Source: an uncultured Methylophaga sp. (lineage in GTDB: Bacteria; Pseudomonadota; Gammaproteobacteria; Nitrosococcales; Methylophagaceae). Taken from it: a stretch of DNA of 8,742 nucleotides. Both the position numbers and the translations under genes were made by a program. Under the pieces are notes generated by a model. It saw only the letters and a list, made by a program, of their open reading frames with translations. It was not told the origin of the DNA and made no database searches. Numbering within the stretch: position 1 is the stretch's first letter; every line of letters begins with the position of its first letter. Positions 1 to 6,514 of the stretch are shown piece after piece. The stretch spans positions 1-8,742 of the forward strand of contig CANRLD010000070.1 in NCBI GenBank assembly GCA_947631375.1, in the 5' to 3' direction.

Positions 1-144
1 GTTTGTGGTTTTATTTATGATGAAGCCAAAGGTTTACCAGAAGAAGGTATTGCGCCGGGTACGTCATGGGACGATATTCCAGAGGGTTGGGAATGCCCTG
101 AATGCGGTGTCGGCAAGGAAGACTTTGACATGATAGAAATATAG
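1..144 (+). CDS. rubA: Rubredoxin, 3' part (5' end outside the window)
   Basis: Small iron-sulfur electron carrier that holds one Fe through four cysteines in two Cys-x-x-Cys knuckles. The visible 47 residues begin inside the first knuckle (VCGFIYDEAKG) and include the second (CPECGVGKEDF), ending in DMIEI. This closely resembles rubredoxins of gammaproteobacteria, which are about 55 residues long, so roughly the first 6-8 residues including one cysteine lie upstream of the window. Rubredoxins pass electrons to alkane hydroxylases, diiron proteins or oxygen/peroxide-detoxifying enzymes; the partner here cannot be told. It lies on the same strand as recF, 58 bp upstream, with no obvious terminator between them. 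The family assignment is confident; the physiological role is not. Confidence 0.93.
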   Translation, partial: VCGFIYDEAKGLPEEGIAPGTSWDDIPEGWECPECGVGKEDFDMIEI

Positions 145-158
145 GTTTCTGTAAGCGT

Positions 159-164
159 TATAAT
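159..164 (+). promoter_or_regulatory. Possible -10 element of a recF promoter
   Basis: A perfect TATAAT lies in the AT-rich 58-bp gap between the rubredoxin stop and recF, 38 bp before the recF start codon. No convincing -35 hexamer sits at 16-18 bp. The TTGACA at 125-130 is 28 bp away, too far to pair with it. A consensus hexamer by chance in AT-rich DNA is possible, so this is tentative. Confidence 0.35.
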
Positions 165-202
165 AAACAAAAACGAATAAATCTTATTATCATCTCCATA
201 TT

Positions 203-1312
203 GTGCTGACAGAGCTTAGGTTAACGAATTTCCGTAATATCAGTGCGGTTACTGTCTCCCCGGCTCTCGGCATTAATCTGCTTGTCGGCGAAAATGGTTC
301 GGGAAAAACCAGCTTTTTGGAAGCTGTTTACCTGTTGGCGATGGGACGTTCTTTTCGCAGCAGAAACCTCAAACATCTTATCCAGCATGGTTATGAACAT
401 TGTCAGGTTTTTGGCCGAATAGATCGGACTATTCCACTGGGCATTCAACTGGGTGGTACAGCGGGAGTACAGATACGCTTAAACAATGCTCCCCTGAAAA
501 AGCTCTCTGAACTTGTCTTGCATTTACCGTTGCAATATATTCCGGCAAATTGCCATCAGTTTTTTGAACAAGGCCCCAAGTTTCGCCGTAAGGTTGTTGA
601 TTGGGGCTTGTTTCACGTGGAACATGATTTTTTGTTTCACTGGCAAAACTATAGAAAAGTTTTGCAGCAACGTAATGCAGCGTTGCGCGCCCAAAAGTCA
701 AATAAAGAGGTGAGTCTTTGGGATGGGCAATTGATCAGCTATGGGCTTCGCCTCACCCTATACAGAGAAGCATACCTGCAAGAAGTTTTACAGCTATTCC
801 AGTACTGGTTTACGCAGATTTGTAATGATTATAAATCTGCGAGTTTTGAACTGCGTTACGCACCCGGTTGGCCGAAAAATACCGAGCTTTCGGTAGCGCT
901 ACAAAGTAATATTGATCGGGACAGGGTGTTGGGTTACAGCCGAAATGGGCCGCATGCTGCAGACTGGTCTATCAAAATTGATGGTGCTGATCCGCTAGAA
1001 TTGTTATCCCGCGGCCAGCAAAAACTGTTCTATTTAGCCATTAGTTTTGCCCAGTTATCGCTGCTGACAAAAAAACGACAACAACAAAGTATCCTGCTTA
1101 TTGATGATATTAGTTCAGAGCTGGACAGCTCACATCAACAACTGGTACTCGCTGCGATCAAAGCTATTGGCATCCAGACATTTATCACAACCACAACGGA
1201 TGATTTACAAAGTTTACTCAACATACAAGAAAGTGATGCAGTGTTTCACGTGAAACAAGGTGAAGTAGCTAGCAGCCATCAGCCAATGCTGTCAACCAAC
1301 GACGATACATAG
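203..1312 (+). CDS. recF: DNA replication and repair protein RecF
   Basis: SMC-like ABC ATPase that binds gapped or single-stranded DNA ends and, with RecO and RecR, loads RecA during post-replication gap repair. It acts in the cytoplasm at stalled forks. The 369 residues match the usual 360-370. Visible motifs are Walker A GENGSGKT at 29-36, the ABC signature LSRGQQK at 268-274, and Walker B with D-loop ILLIDDISSELD at 297-308. The family block DWGLFHVEH...QQRNAALR falls at 133-162. The start is GTG: it is the first usable codon after an in-frame stop at 164-166, and it places MLTELRLTNFRN exactly as in other RecF proteins. No clear Shine-Dalgarno precedes it. gyrB follows 53 bp downstream in the classic order, but rubredoxin rather than dnaN is upstream. 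The usual GPHRADL motif reads GPHAADW here. The coding sequence contains two parS-like sites. Confidence 0.97.
   Translation: MLTELRLTNFRNISAVTVSPALGINLLVGENGSGKTSFLEAVYLLAMGRSFRSRNLKHLIQHGYEHCQVFGRIDRTIPLGIQLGGTAGVQIRLNNAPLKKLSELVLHLPLQYIPANCHQFFEQGPKFRRKVVDWGLFHVEHDFLFHWQNYRKVLQQRNAALRAQKSNKEVSLWDGQLISYGLRLTLYREAYLQEVLQLFQYWFTQICNDYKSASFELRYAPGWPKNTELSVALQSNIDRDRVLGYSRNGPHAADWSIKIDGADPLELLSRGQQKLFYLAISFAQLSLLTKKRQQQSILLIDDISSELDSSHQQLVLAAIKAIGIQTFITTTTDDLQSLLNIQESDAVFHVKQGEVASSHQPMLSTNDDT
609..624. promoter_or_regulatory. parS: parS-like ParB-binding site (site 1, inside recF)
   Basis: The sequence TGTTTCACGTGGAACA has the central CACGTG palindrome and both outer arms of the bacterial chromosomal centromere site parS. 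The two half-sites differ at one symmetric position (T on the left, G on the right), making it a hybrid of the TGTTTCACGTGAAACA and TGTTCCACGTGGAACA forms known from bacteria. ParB (Spo0J) binds such sites near oriC, spreads as a CTP-dependent clamp, and is moved by ParA. In the recF frame it encodes LFHVEH (residues 136-141). The match is seen directly; ParB binding is inferred. Confidence 0.78.
633..640 (+). promoter_or_regulatory. parS half-site next to site 1
   Basis: TGTTTCAC, the left half of parS, recurs exactly 24 bp after the start of site 1, but the right half (TGGCAAAA) is not conserved. It encodes LFHW in RecF. An 8-bp match in this position may be chance or a decayed second site. 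Confidence 0.25.
1242..1257. promoter_or_regulatory. parS: Perfect parS site (site 2, inside the 3' end of recF)
   Basis: TGTTTCACGTGAAACA is a perfect 16-bp palindrome identical to the canonical parS sequence described for Bacillus subtilis and widely conserved in bacteria. It lies 55 bp before the recF stop and 109 bp before gyrB, the typical near-origin position of chromosomal parS sites. It encodes VFHVKQ (residues 347-352), in the poorly conserved C-terminal tail of RecF, so protein conservation is unlikely to explain it. Together with site 1, 633 bp upstream, it suggests a ParB-loading centromere. Binding by ParB is an inference, since parAB are not in the window. Confidence 0.92.
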
Positions 1313-1353
1313 TAGAATGATGATTTAGTTTTGTCCCGCCTAAGCTCGCTATA

Positions 1354-1359
1354 ACGGAT
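1354..1359 (+). promoter_or_regulatory. Weak ribosome-binding site of gyrB
   Basis: ACGGAT lies 6 bases before the gyrB ATG and is the only Shine-Dalgarno-like stretch in the 53-bp recF-gyrB gap. A TATAAC at 1350-1355 could be a -10 hexamer, but no good -35 hexamer is placed correctly. It is therefore unclear whether gyrB has its own promoter here or is read from recF. Confidence 0.35.
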
Positions 1360-1365
1360 ATCTAT

Positions 1366-3780
1366 ATGACCACTGAAAACAATAGTTACGATTCTTCCAA
1401 TATTAAAGTATTAAAAGGATTAGACGCTGTCAGAAAGCGGCCGGGAATGTATATTGGCGATACTGATGACGGCACCGGATTACACCACATGGTGTTTGAA
1501 GTGCTTGATAATGCAATCGATGAATCACTAGCGGGTCACTGTACAGAAATAAATGTTCGTATACATCCCGATGACTCTGTTTCCGTCGAGGATAATGGTC
1601 GCGGTATCCCCGTGGATATTCATGAAGGCGAAGGGGTTTCAGCTGCTGAAGTCATTATGACCGTTTTGCATGCTGGCGGTAAGTTTGACGATAACTCGTA
1701 TAAAGTTTCAGGCGGTTTGCACGGTGTCGGCGTTTCAGTGGTCAATGCGCTATCAAAAAAACTGACTATGGAAATAAAGCGTAATGGATTTGTTCACAAA
1801 CAATCATATTCGCATGGTGTTCCAGATGGCCCCCTACAAGCCTTTGAGGCAACCAGCTCCACCGGTACAAAAATCCAGTTCTGGCCAAGCGAACAAACAT
1901 TCACTCAAATTACCTATGATTACAAAATACTGGCTAAACGCATTCGTGAATTAGCCTTTTTGAACTCGGGTGTCAGAATTGTGTTAACTGATGAGCGAGA
2001 CGAGAAATCTGAAGTTTTCCATTACGAAGGCGGTATCGAAGCATTTGTTAATCATCTGAACAAGAATAAAGCTTTCGTCCATGACAGTGTAATAAATATA
2101 GGTGGCACACGTGATGGTGTTGTCGTTGAGCTGGCAATGCAGTGGAATGATTCATATCAGGAAAATATTTATTGTTTTACTAATAATATTCCACAGCGTG
2201 ATGGCGGTACGCATTTGGCGGGTTTCAGAGCGGCGCTGACGCGAAGCCTGAATCAGTATATTGAAAGCGAAGGTCTGGCAAAAAAATCAAAGGTCACTAC
2301 CAGTGGTGATGATGCGCGTGAGGGATTAACCGCGGTATTATCGGTTAAGGTGCCAGATCCAAAGTTCTCTTCACAGACCAAAGATAAACTGGTTTCATCA
2401 GAAGTCAGAACGATTGTTGAATCATTGGTCAATGAACATTTCCAGGATTTTCTGATTGAGAACCCTAGTGATGCAAAACTGATTGCCAACAAAATGATCG
2501 ATGCTGCCAGAGCGCGAGACGCTGCTCGTAAAGCTCGCGAATTAACTCGTCGTAAAGGTGTGCTGGATATCGCTGGATTGCCTGGAAAGTTGGCTGATTG
2601 TCAGGAAAGAGATCCTGCACAGTCTGAACTGTTTCTGGTGGAAGGGGACTCCGCGGGAGGAAGTGCCAAGCAGGGGCGTGATAGAAGAACGCAGGCGATT
2701 CTGCCGTTAAAAGGGAAAATTCTCAATATTGAGCGGGCACGCTTTGACAAGATGATCGGCTCAGCCGAAGTCGGCACGCTGATTACCGCTTTAGGCTGCG
2801 GGATTGGTCGTGATGAATATGATCCCGAAAAATTGCGCTATCACCACATCATTATCATGACGGATGCGGATGTTGACGGTTCACACATACGTACGCTGTT
2901 ATTAACCTTTTTCTACCGACAAATGCCTGAGTTGATAGAGCGTGGCCATGTATATATTGCGCAACCGCCTCTCTATAAGATCAAAAAGGGCAAGCAAGAG
3001 CGCTATGTCAAAGATGATACGGAAATGGAGAACTATTTAACCGAGGTTGCCTTAACCAATGCAGCGCTGTATCCGGCAGAAGGCGCTACAGCGATCGAGG
3101 GCAATGCGCTTTCACAACTGGTTAATGAGTATCAGACTATCCGCGCGATTGTCGGTCGACTGGCGAATCACTACTACCCTGCTTTTCTGGATGAGTTAAT
3201 TTATCAGCCCACTATTCCGGACTTTACCGACAGCGAGGCGATCAAAAACTGGCTCAGCATCGTCGAAACGGGTATGAATAGTCTGATGCCAACGGGCACC
3301 TCGCATACCTTGGCGATACAAAAACAGGAAGGGGAGTCGATACCCCGGATAAACATAAGCTTTATGCGACATGGCATCAGTACCGATTATCATATTCCCG
3401 GAGAGTTTTTCTCCAGTACGGAATACCAGAGAATGACTTCTTTTTCCAGTAAGATCAATGGTTTGCTTTATGGTGATGCCCGGATTGAACGTGGTGATCG
3501 TAGTGCTGTGATCCAAAATTTTTCTCAAGCGGTGAAATGGTTGATGGCAGAAGCAAGGCGCGGCCAGCATGTGCAACGCTACAAAGGATTGGGAGAGATG
3601 AATCCGGAACAACTATGGGAAACCACCATGGACAAATCCAGACGCCGTTTACTGCAAGTAAAAATTACCGATGCCATTGCTGCGGATGAGACTTTTAACA
3701 CCTTGATGGGTGACAACGTTGAGCCGCGACGTGAGTTTATCGAAATGCATGCGTTGCAGGCTTCAAACTTGGACATATAA
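1366..3780 (+). CDS. gyrB: DNA gyrase subunit B
   Basis: ATPase subunit of DNA gyrase; with GyrA as an A2B2 tetramer it introduces negative supercoils ahead of forks and transcription. The 804 residues match the long proteobacterial form. The GHKL ATPase domain shows the catalytic Glu45 and Mg-binding Asn49 in EVLDNAIDES, Asp76 in DNGRGIP (76-82), the ATP-lid loop GGLHGVG (116-122) and the QTK-loop Lys339. The TOPRIM domain carries EGDSAGG (426-432, Glu426) and the metal-binding DADVDGS (Asp500, 502, 504). These sit two residues later than in E. coli, as expected from a slightly longer N-terminus. The region from about 560 to 735 is the insertion typical of gram-negative GyrB. QRYKGLGEMNP (737-747) and the C-terminal GyrA-contact tail are intact. 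The ATG start agrees with family N-termini. It follows recF and is closed by a hairpin terminator. Confidence 0.99.
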   Translation: MTTENNSYDSSNIKVLKGLDAVRKRPGMYIGDTDDGTGLHHMVFEVLDNAIDESLAGHCTEINVRIHPDDSVSVEDNGRGIPVDIHEGEGVSAAEVIMTVLHAGGKFDDNSYKVSGGLHGVGVSVVNALSKKLTMEIKRNGFVHKQSYSHGVPDGPLQAFEATSSTGTKIQFWPSEQTFTQITYDYKILAKRIRELAFLNSGVRIVLTDERDEKSEVFHYEGGIEAFVNHLNKNKAFVHDSVINIGGTRDGVVVELAMQWNDSYQENIYCFTNNIPQRDGGTHLAGFRAALTRSLNQYIESEGLAKKSKVTTSGDDAREGLTAVLSVKVPDPKFSSQTKDKLVSSEVRTIVESLVNEHFQDFLIENPSDAKLIANKMIDAARARDAARKARELTRRKGVLDIAGLPGKLADCQERDPAQSELFLVEGDSAGGSAKQGRDRRTQAILPLKGKILNIERARFDKMIGSAEVGTLITALGCGIGRDEYDPEKLRYHHIIIMTDADVDGSHIRTLLLTFFYRQMPELIERGHVYIAQPPLYKIKKGKQERYVKDDTEMENYLTEVALTNAALYPAEGATAIEGNALSQLVNEYQTIRAIVGRLANHYYPAFLDELIYQPTIPDFTDSEAIKNWLSIVETGMNSLMPTGTSHTLAIQKQEGESIPRINISFMRHGISTDYHIPGEFFSSTEYQRMTSFSSKINGLLYGDARIERGDRSAVIQNFSQAVKWLMAEARRGQHVQRYKGLGEMNPEQLWETTMDKSRRRLLQVKITDAIAADETFNTLMGDNVEPRREFIEMHALQASNLDI

Positions 3781-3789
3781 AATGGCTTA

Positions 3790-3802
3790 GGGAATTCTTC
3801 CC
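3790..3802 (+). other. Small hairpin after gyrB
   Basis: GGGAA/TTCCC arms around a 3-base TTC loop, 10 bp after the gyrB stop. No T-tract follows, so it is more likely an RNA-end stabilising hairpin or chance than a terminator. Confidence 0.3.
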
Positions 3803-3818
3803 GATAAGTTTAGTCACA

Positions 3819-3850
3819 AAAAGGCTACCCCGTATATGAGGTGGCCTTTT
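3819..3850 (+). terminator. Rho-independent terminator of gyrB
   Basis: AAAAGGCTACC (3819-3829) pairs with GGTGGCCTTTT (3840-3850) as an 11-bp stem with a single G-U pair and a 10-base loop. The T-run ending the right arm is extended by GTTT. It lies 38 bp after the gyrB stop and just upstream of the cytochrome b561 ribosome-binding site, so it should separate the two transcripts. Confidence 0.82.
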
Positions 3851-3860
3851 GTTTATGATA

Positions 3861-3866
3861 GAGGAG
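3861..3866 (+). promoter_or_regulatory. Ribosome-binding site fixing the cytochrome b561 start
   Basis: GAGGAG lies 6 bases before the ATG at 3873 and is the best Shine-Dalgarno in this gap. It selects that ATG over an in-frame TTG at 3849, which falls inside the right arm of the gyrB terminator and has no ribosome-binding site. Confidence 0.75.
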
Positions 3867-3872
3867 AGAGAA

Positions 3873-4430
3873 ATGGTGACCAGCGACGCCCGTTATAATC
3901 AGGGGCAAATAGTTTTACACTGGTTGGTAGCTGCAATGATAATCTGCATGTTGGCTTTAGGCTTGTGGATGGTGGGTCTGCCAAAAGAATCTGAGTTGCC
4001 GCCAGGACAGGAAAGCGTGAGAGCCTTCTGGTTTTTATTGCATAAATCGCTTGGCATCACTATCGCAGCGTTTATTGTTTTCCGCGTTATCTGGCGGCTG
4101 ACTCATGCTGCTCCCCCGCTCCCGGCCAGCGTGCCAGCATGGCAGCGGCAGGTATCGAGCATTGTTCACTTTATACTTTACGGCTTAATGATTGCTATGC
4201 CATTAACTGGGTATCTGCAATCAATGTACAGCAAATACGACACCAAGCTCTGGGGGGTGGCATTACCCAGACTAGCTGAGGCCGATGCAGCTGCGAGGGA
4301 AACCTTTACTGATCTGCACCAGATATTGGCGTATCTGTTTATTGCGGTGCTGATATTACATGTCGGAGCAGCGATAAAACATCGCATCAGTGGCACAGAA
4401 ATCACCCGTAGAATGTCTTTATGGAAGTAA
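3873..4430 (+). CDS. Cytochrome b561 (di-haem b, CybB/YodB family)
   Basis: Inner-membrane di-haem cytochrome of the bacterial b561 family, which exchanges electrons with the quinone pool; E. coli CybB is a superoxide:ubiquinone oxidoreductase. The 185-residue protein has four hydrophobic helices at about 12-34, 54-75, 95-118 and 148-167. The histidines expected for two b haems are present: His16 in helix 1 (QGQIVLHW), His57 in helix 2 (LLHKSLG), and His149 and His163 in helix 4 (DLHQILAYLFIAVLILHVGAAIKHR). His170 and Arg171 follow at the membrane edge. The ligand pairing is inferred from the family. The ATG at 3873 was chosen for its strong ribosome-binding site and for matching family N-termini. 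It stands alone between two terminators, convergent with NDH-2, so it is probably monocistronic, although no clear promoter was found in the short gap. Confidence 0.93.
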   Translation: MVTSDARYNQGQIVLHWLVAAMIICMLALGLWMVGLPKESELPPGQESVRAFWFLLHKSLGITIAAFIVFRVIWRLTHAAPPLPASVPAWQRQVSSIVHFILYGLMIAMPLTGYLQSMYSKYDTKLWGVALPRLAEADAAARETFTDLHQILAYLFIAVLILHVGAAIKHRISGTEITRRMSLWK

Positions 4431-4455
4431 TGCCCTTCTCTCCTGGCAGTAGCGA

Positions 4456-4481
4456 AAAAAAGGCCCGTAAGGGCCTTTTTT
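4456..4481. terminator. Bidirectional terminator between cytochrome b561 and ndh
   Basis: AAAAAAGGCCC (4456-4466) and GGGCCTTTTTT (4471-4481) form a perfect 11-bp stem with a GTAA loop. It has a T-run when read on the plus strand and, because of the A-run, also on the minus strand. It sits between two convergent genes, 25 bp after the cytochrome b561 stop and 21 bp beyond the ndh stop, so it can end both transcripts. Confidence 0.93.
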
Positions 4482-4502
4482 GTCATTATCGCAGTTGTTT
4501 TT

Positions 4503-5816
4503 CTAGTGAAGTTTGATTTTGGGATGCACACTGCGGCGAAACAGGTGCGACAGCGATAGCATAATCACCCGGAATAGCCCGAATAAGGCAACCTGGTGCA
4601 TTTTATACAGCGACAGGTACATCAACCGCGCCATCAGGCCTTCAACCTTCATACTGCCCTTACTGAGGTTCCCCATCAGGTTACCTACCGTGCCGTAGCG
4701 ACCAAGTGAAACCAGAGAACCGTAATCGTGATAGTGGAACTCCGGCAGCTCTTTATCTTTCATCCGATTAACAATGGATTTATAGACCACCGATGCCATC
4801 TGGTGTGCCGCCTGGGCTCGTGGAGGAACATTCTGCTCCTGTCCCGGCCATTTGCAGGCACAGCAATCGCCAATGGCATAGATGTCATCATCAAAAGTGG
4901 TCTGCAAGGTTTGTTTAACGACCAGCTGGTTCATCCAGTTGGTTTCAAGCCCGTCAATGTCTTTTAAAAATTCAGGCGCCTTGATTCCGGCAGCCCAGAC
5001 TTTTATCGCCGCCGGAATAGCGCGTCCGCTTTGGGTGTTGATGGTGGTTTCAGTAACTTCAATAACACGCTCGCCGACAAGTACTTCCACGTTCAGTTCA
5101 AGTAATTCCTGATTGGCTGCTGTGGAAATATTCTCAGGCAATCCTGGAAGAATACGGTCTGCTGCTTCGATCAGGGTAAGCTTTACATCTTGCGGTTTCA
5201 CTTCGTCCAGACCATAGGCATTTAAAAGATGAGACACCTCATAAAGCTGCGCACAAAGCTCAACGCCAGTCGCGCCTGCGCCGACAATGGCAATATTTAA
5301 TTGGCCTTCATCCAGTGGACGTCCCTGGGTATGCGCCCGCAGGTAGGATTCCAGCAGCTGGTGCTGGAAGTCTTCAGCCTGTTTGGTCGTGTCCAGAAAC
5401 AGGCAGTGATCACGCACGCCTTTGATACCAAAATCATGGCTGACACTGCCAACCGCGATAATCAGGTAGTCATAATCAAAGGTGCGCCGAGGAACAATTT
5501 CCACGCCATTGTCGTTATAGGTCGGAGCAACCATGATTTTTTTGTTTTGCCGGTCAAGGCCGTCCATACGGCCCAGGCGAAAACGAAAGCCATTGCACAT
5601 GGCTTGGCTTAAATACTCAATTTCGTCTTCGTGAGAATCTAGTGTACCCGCAGCAACTTCATGTAACAGCGGCTTCCAGATATGCGTATGGGTACTGTCC
5701 ACCAGGGTGATTTGAGCTTTCTTTTTCTTACCCAGCTTTTTACCCAGCTTGGTAACTAATTCCAGGCCACCTGCTCCACCGCCGACGACGACTATTTTTG
5801 GTACTGCTTCTGACAT
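4503..5816 (-). CDS. ndh: Type II NADH:quinone oxidoreductase (NDH-2)
   Basis: Single-subunit FAD enzyme on the cytoplasmic face of the inner membrane that oxidises NADH and reduces quinone without pumping protons. The 437 residues match NDH-2 length (about 430-440). The FAD-binding Rossmann motif VGGGAGGLE is at 11-19, the second dinucleotide motif IVGAGATGVE for NADH at 177-186, and the FAD-contact motif IYAIGDCCACKWPG at 312-325. This is followed by PPRAQAAHQMA (331-341), the AQxAHQ quinone-site motif of NDH-2. The C-terminal 400-437 has hydrophobic and basic residues suited to the membrane-anchoring amphipathic helices. A GGGAG ribosome-binding site (5826-5830) lies 9 bases before the ATG. 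The gene is divergent from the C1 cluster and convergent with cytochrome b561. A lysine-rich run (GKKLGKKKK) at 25-33 is slightly unusual. Confidence in family is high. Confidence 0.95.
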   Translation of the reverse strand: MSEAVPKIVVVGGGAGGLELVTKLGKKLGKKKKAQITLVDSTHTHIWKPLLHEVAAGTLDSHEDEIEYLSQAMCNGFRFRLGRMDGLDRQNKKIMVAPTYNDNGVEIVPRRTFDYDYLIIAVGSVSHDFGIKGVRDHCLFLDTTKQAEDFQHQLLESYLRAHTQGRPLDEGQLNIAIVGAGATGVELCAQLYEVSHLLNAYGLDEVKPQDVKLTLIEAADRILPGLPENISTAANQELLELNVEVLVGERVIEVTETTINTQSGRAIPAAIKVWAAGIKAPEFLKDIDGLETNWMNQLVVKQTLQTTFDDDIYAIGDCCACKWPGQEQNVPPRAQAAHQMASVVYKSIVNRMKDKELPEFHYHDYGSLVSLGRYGTVGNLMGNLSKGSMKVEGLMARLMYLSLYKMHQVALFGLFRVIMLSLSHLFRRSVHPKIKLH

Positions 5817-5953
5817 AGATTTGTGCTCCCATCAATCCGTTGCAAATACGCGGTTAATTTTAACTGATAAGCCGGGGTTGAACCTATCTTATTTTTACTA
5901 CTGGCGCAGACTCTGGCAATATTCACTGCTTACCTTCAACTGAGATTGACCGA
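5817..5953. promoter_or_regulatory. Divergent promoter region between ndh and the C1 cofactor cluster
   Basis: This 137-bp gap must hold the start signals for both the minus-strand ndh and the plus-strand afpA cluster. It contains a TTGAAC at 5878-5883 as a possible plus-strand -35, but no good -10 at proper spacing. A small inverted repeat, GTTAA-TT-TTAAC, at 5853-5864 could be an operator. On the minus strand TTATCA and TATTTG are spaced 16 bp apart, a weak candidate. Only the divergent arrangement is secure; the individual elements are guesses. Confidence 0.55.
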
Positions 5954-6514
5954 ATGCAAGCACGGCCTGAAAAGCCAAAATTGGCGTGGGCAGTCACTGG
6001 TTCAGGACATTACTTGGACGAGTGCCTGCAAATTATCCGCGAGTTATCTGATGTAGATTTGTTTTACAGTCGGGCTGGAGAGGAAGTGGTACGCATGTAT
6101 GGACATGATCCCAAAGCCTTGAATAATGGCGGACATGTTTACCGTGATCGTGCTGCCAGCGCGCCACCTGTCGGATTGTTCTACCGTGGCGATTATCATA
6201 CGCTGGTCGTCGCGCCAGCAACGTCGAATACGGTTGCCAAGATGGTACTGGGCGTGTCGGATACTCTGGTAACAAATGTCTACGCTCAGGCAGGAAAATG
6301 CCGGATCCCCAGTATTGTTCTGGCATGTGATGCGATCCCTGAAGTCGACACCCCTGCCCCGGATCGTATGGTGCGCTTATGGCCAAGAGCGATAGATCTG
6401 GCACATACTGAAAAACTGCGCAGCTTTGAAGCAACGACCGTGGTGGAATCAGCCGAAGCATTATATGAAACGCTGAAAAAGCGTCTGGAACACGTTAACG
6501 CCAATCATGGCTGA
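5954..6514 (+). CDS. afpA: AfpA/DmrB-like flavoprotein, probable dihydromethanopterin reductase (acceptor)
   Basis: FMN-binding flavoprotein of the PF02441 group, related to archaeoflavoprotein AfpA and methanogen DmrB. DmrB reduces dihydromethanopterin to tetrahydromethanopterin, the last step in making the C1 carrier; related proteins occur in bacteria that lack the DmrA type. The 186-residue protein opens with LAWAVTGSGHYLDE (10-23), the family signature at the FMN phosphate. It continues with VVAPATSNTVAKMVLGVSDTLVTN (85-108), the PASxNT-type flavin loop, and PDRMVRLWPRAIDL (136-149). A weak GAG lies about 9 bases before the ATG, the only in-frame start upstream of the signature. It overlaps the next gene by 8 bp (ATGGCTGA), indicating translational coupling. 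Which reaction it performs here is inferred from family and neighbours. Confidence 0.88.
   Translation: MQARPEKPKLAWAVTGSGHYLDECLQIIRELSDVDLFYSRAGEEVVRMYGHDPKALNNGGHVYRDRAASAPPVGLFYRGDYHTLVVAPATSNTVAKMVLGVSDTLVTNVYAQAGKCRIPSIVLACDAIPEVDTPAPDRMVRLWPRAIDLAHTEKLRSFEATTVVESAEALYETLKKRLEHVNANHG

Noticed and set aside
125..130. TTGACA as a -35 hexamer for recF
   Set aside because: It is inside the rubredoxin coding sequence and 28 bp from the TATAAT, too far for a sigma-70 promoter; nothing -10-like sits at 16-18 bp.
376..384. DnaA-box-like nonamer (TTATCCAGC), considered as part of an origin
   Set aside because: Only a partial match, single, and within recF; no cluster of DnaA boxes or AT-rich unwinding element was seen, so no oriC is called in this window.
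2104..2112. ACACGTGAT in gyrB as another parS
   Set aside because: Only a core fragment of the palindrome is present and the flanking arms do not match.
3196..3612. 138-codon open frame on the minus strand opposite gyrB
   Set aside because: It is antisense to the conserved GyrB insertion and C-terminal domain, and no ribosome-binding site or motif supports it.
3849..3872. Upstream TTG start giving a cytochrome b561 eight residues longer
   Set aside because: The TTG lies in the gyrB terminator stem and lacks a ribosome-binding site, whereas ATG 3873 has GAGGAG six bases upstream.
6033..6461. 142-codon open frame on the minus strand opposite afpA
   Set aside because: It lies wholly inside a well-supported flavoprotein gene, shows no family motif, and looks like a shadow of the coding strand.
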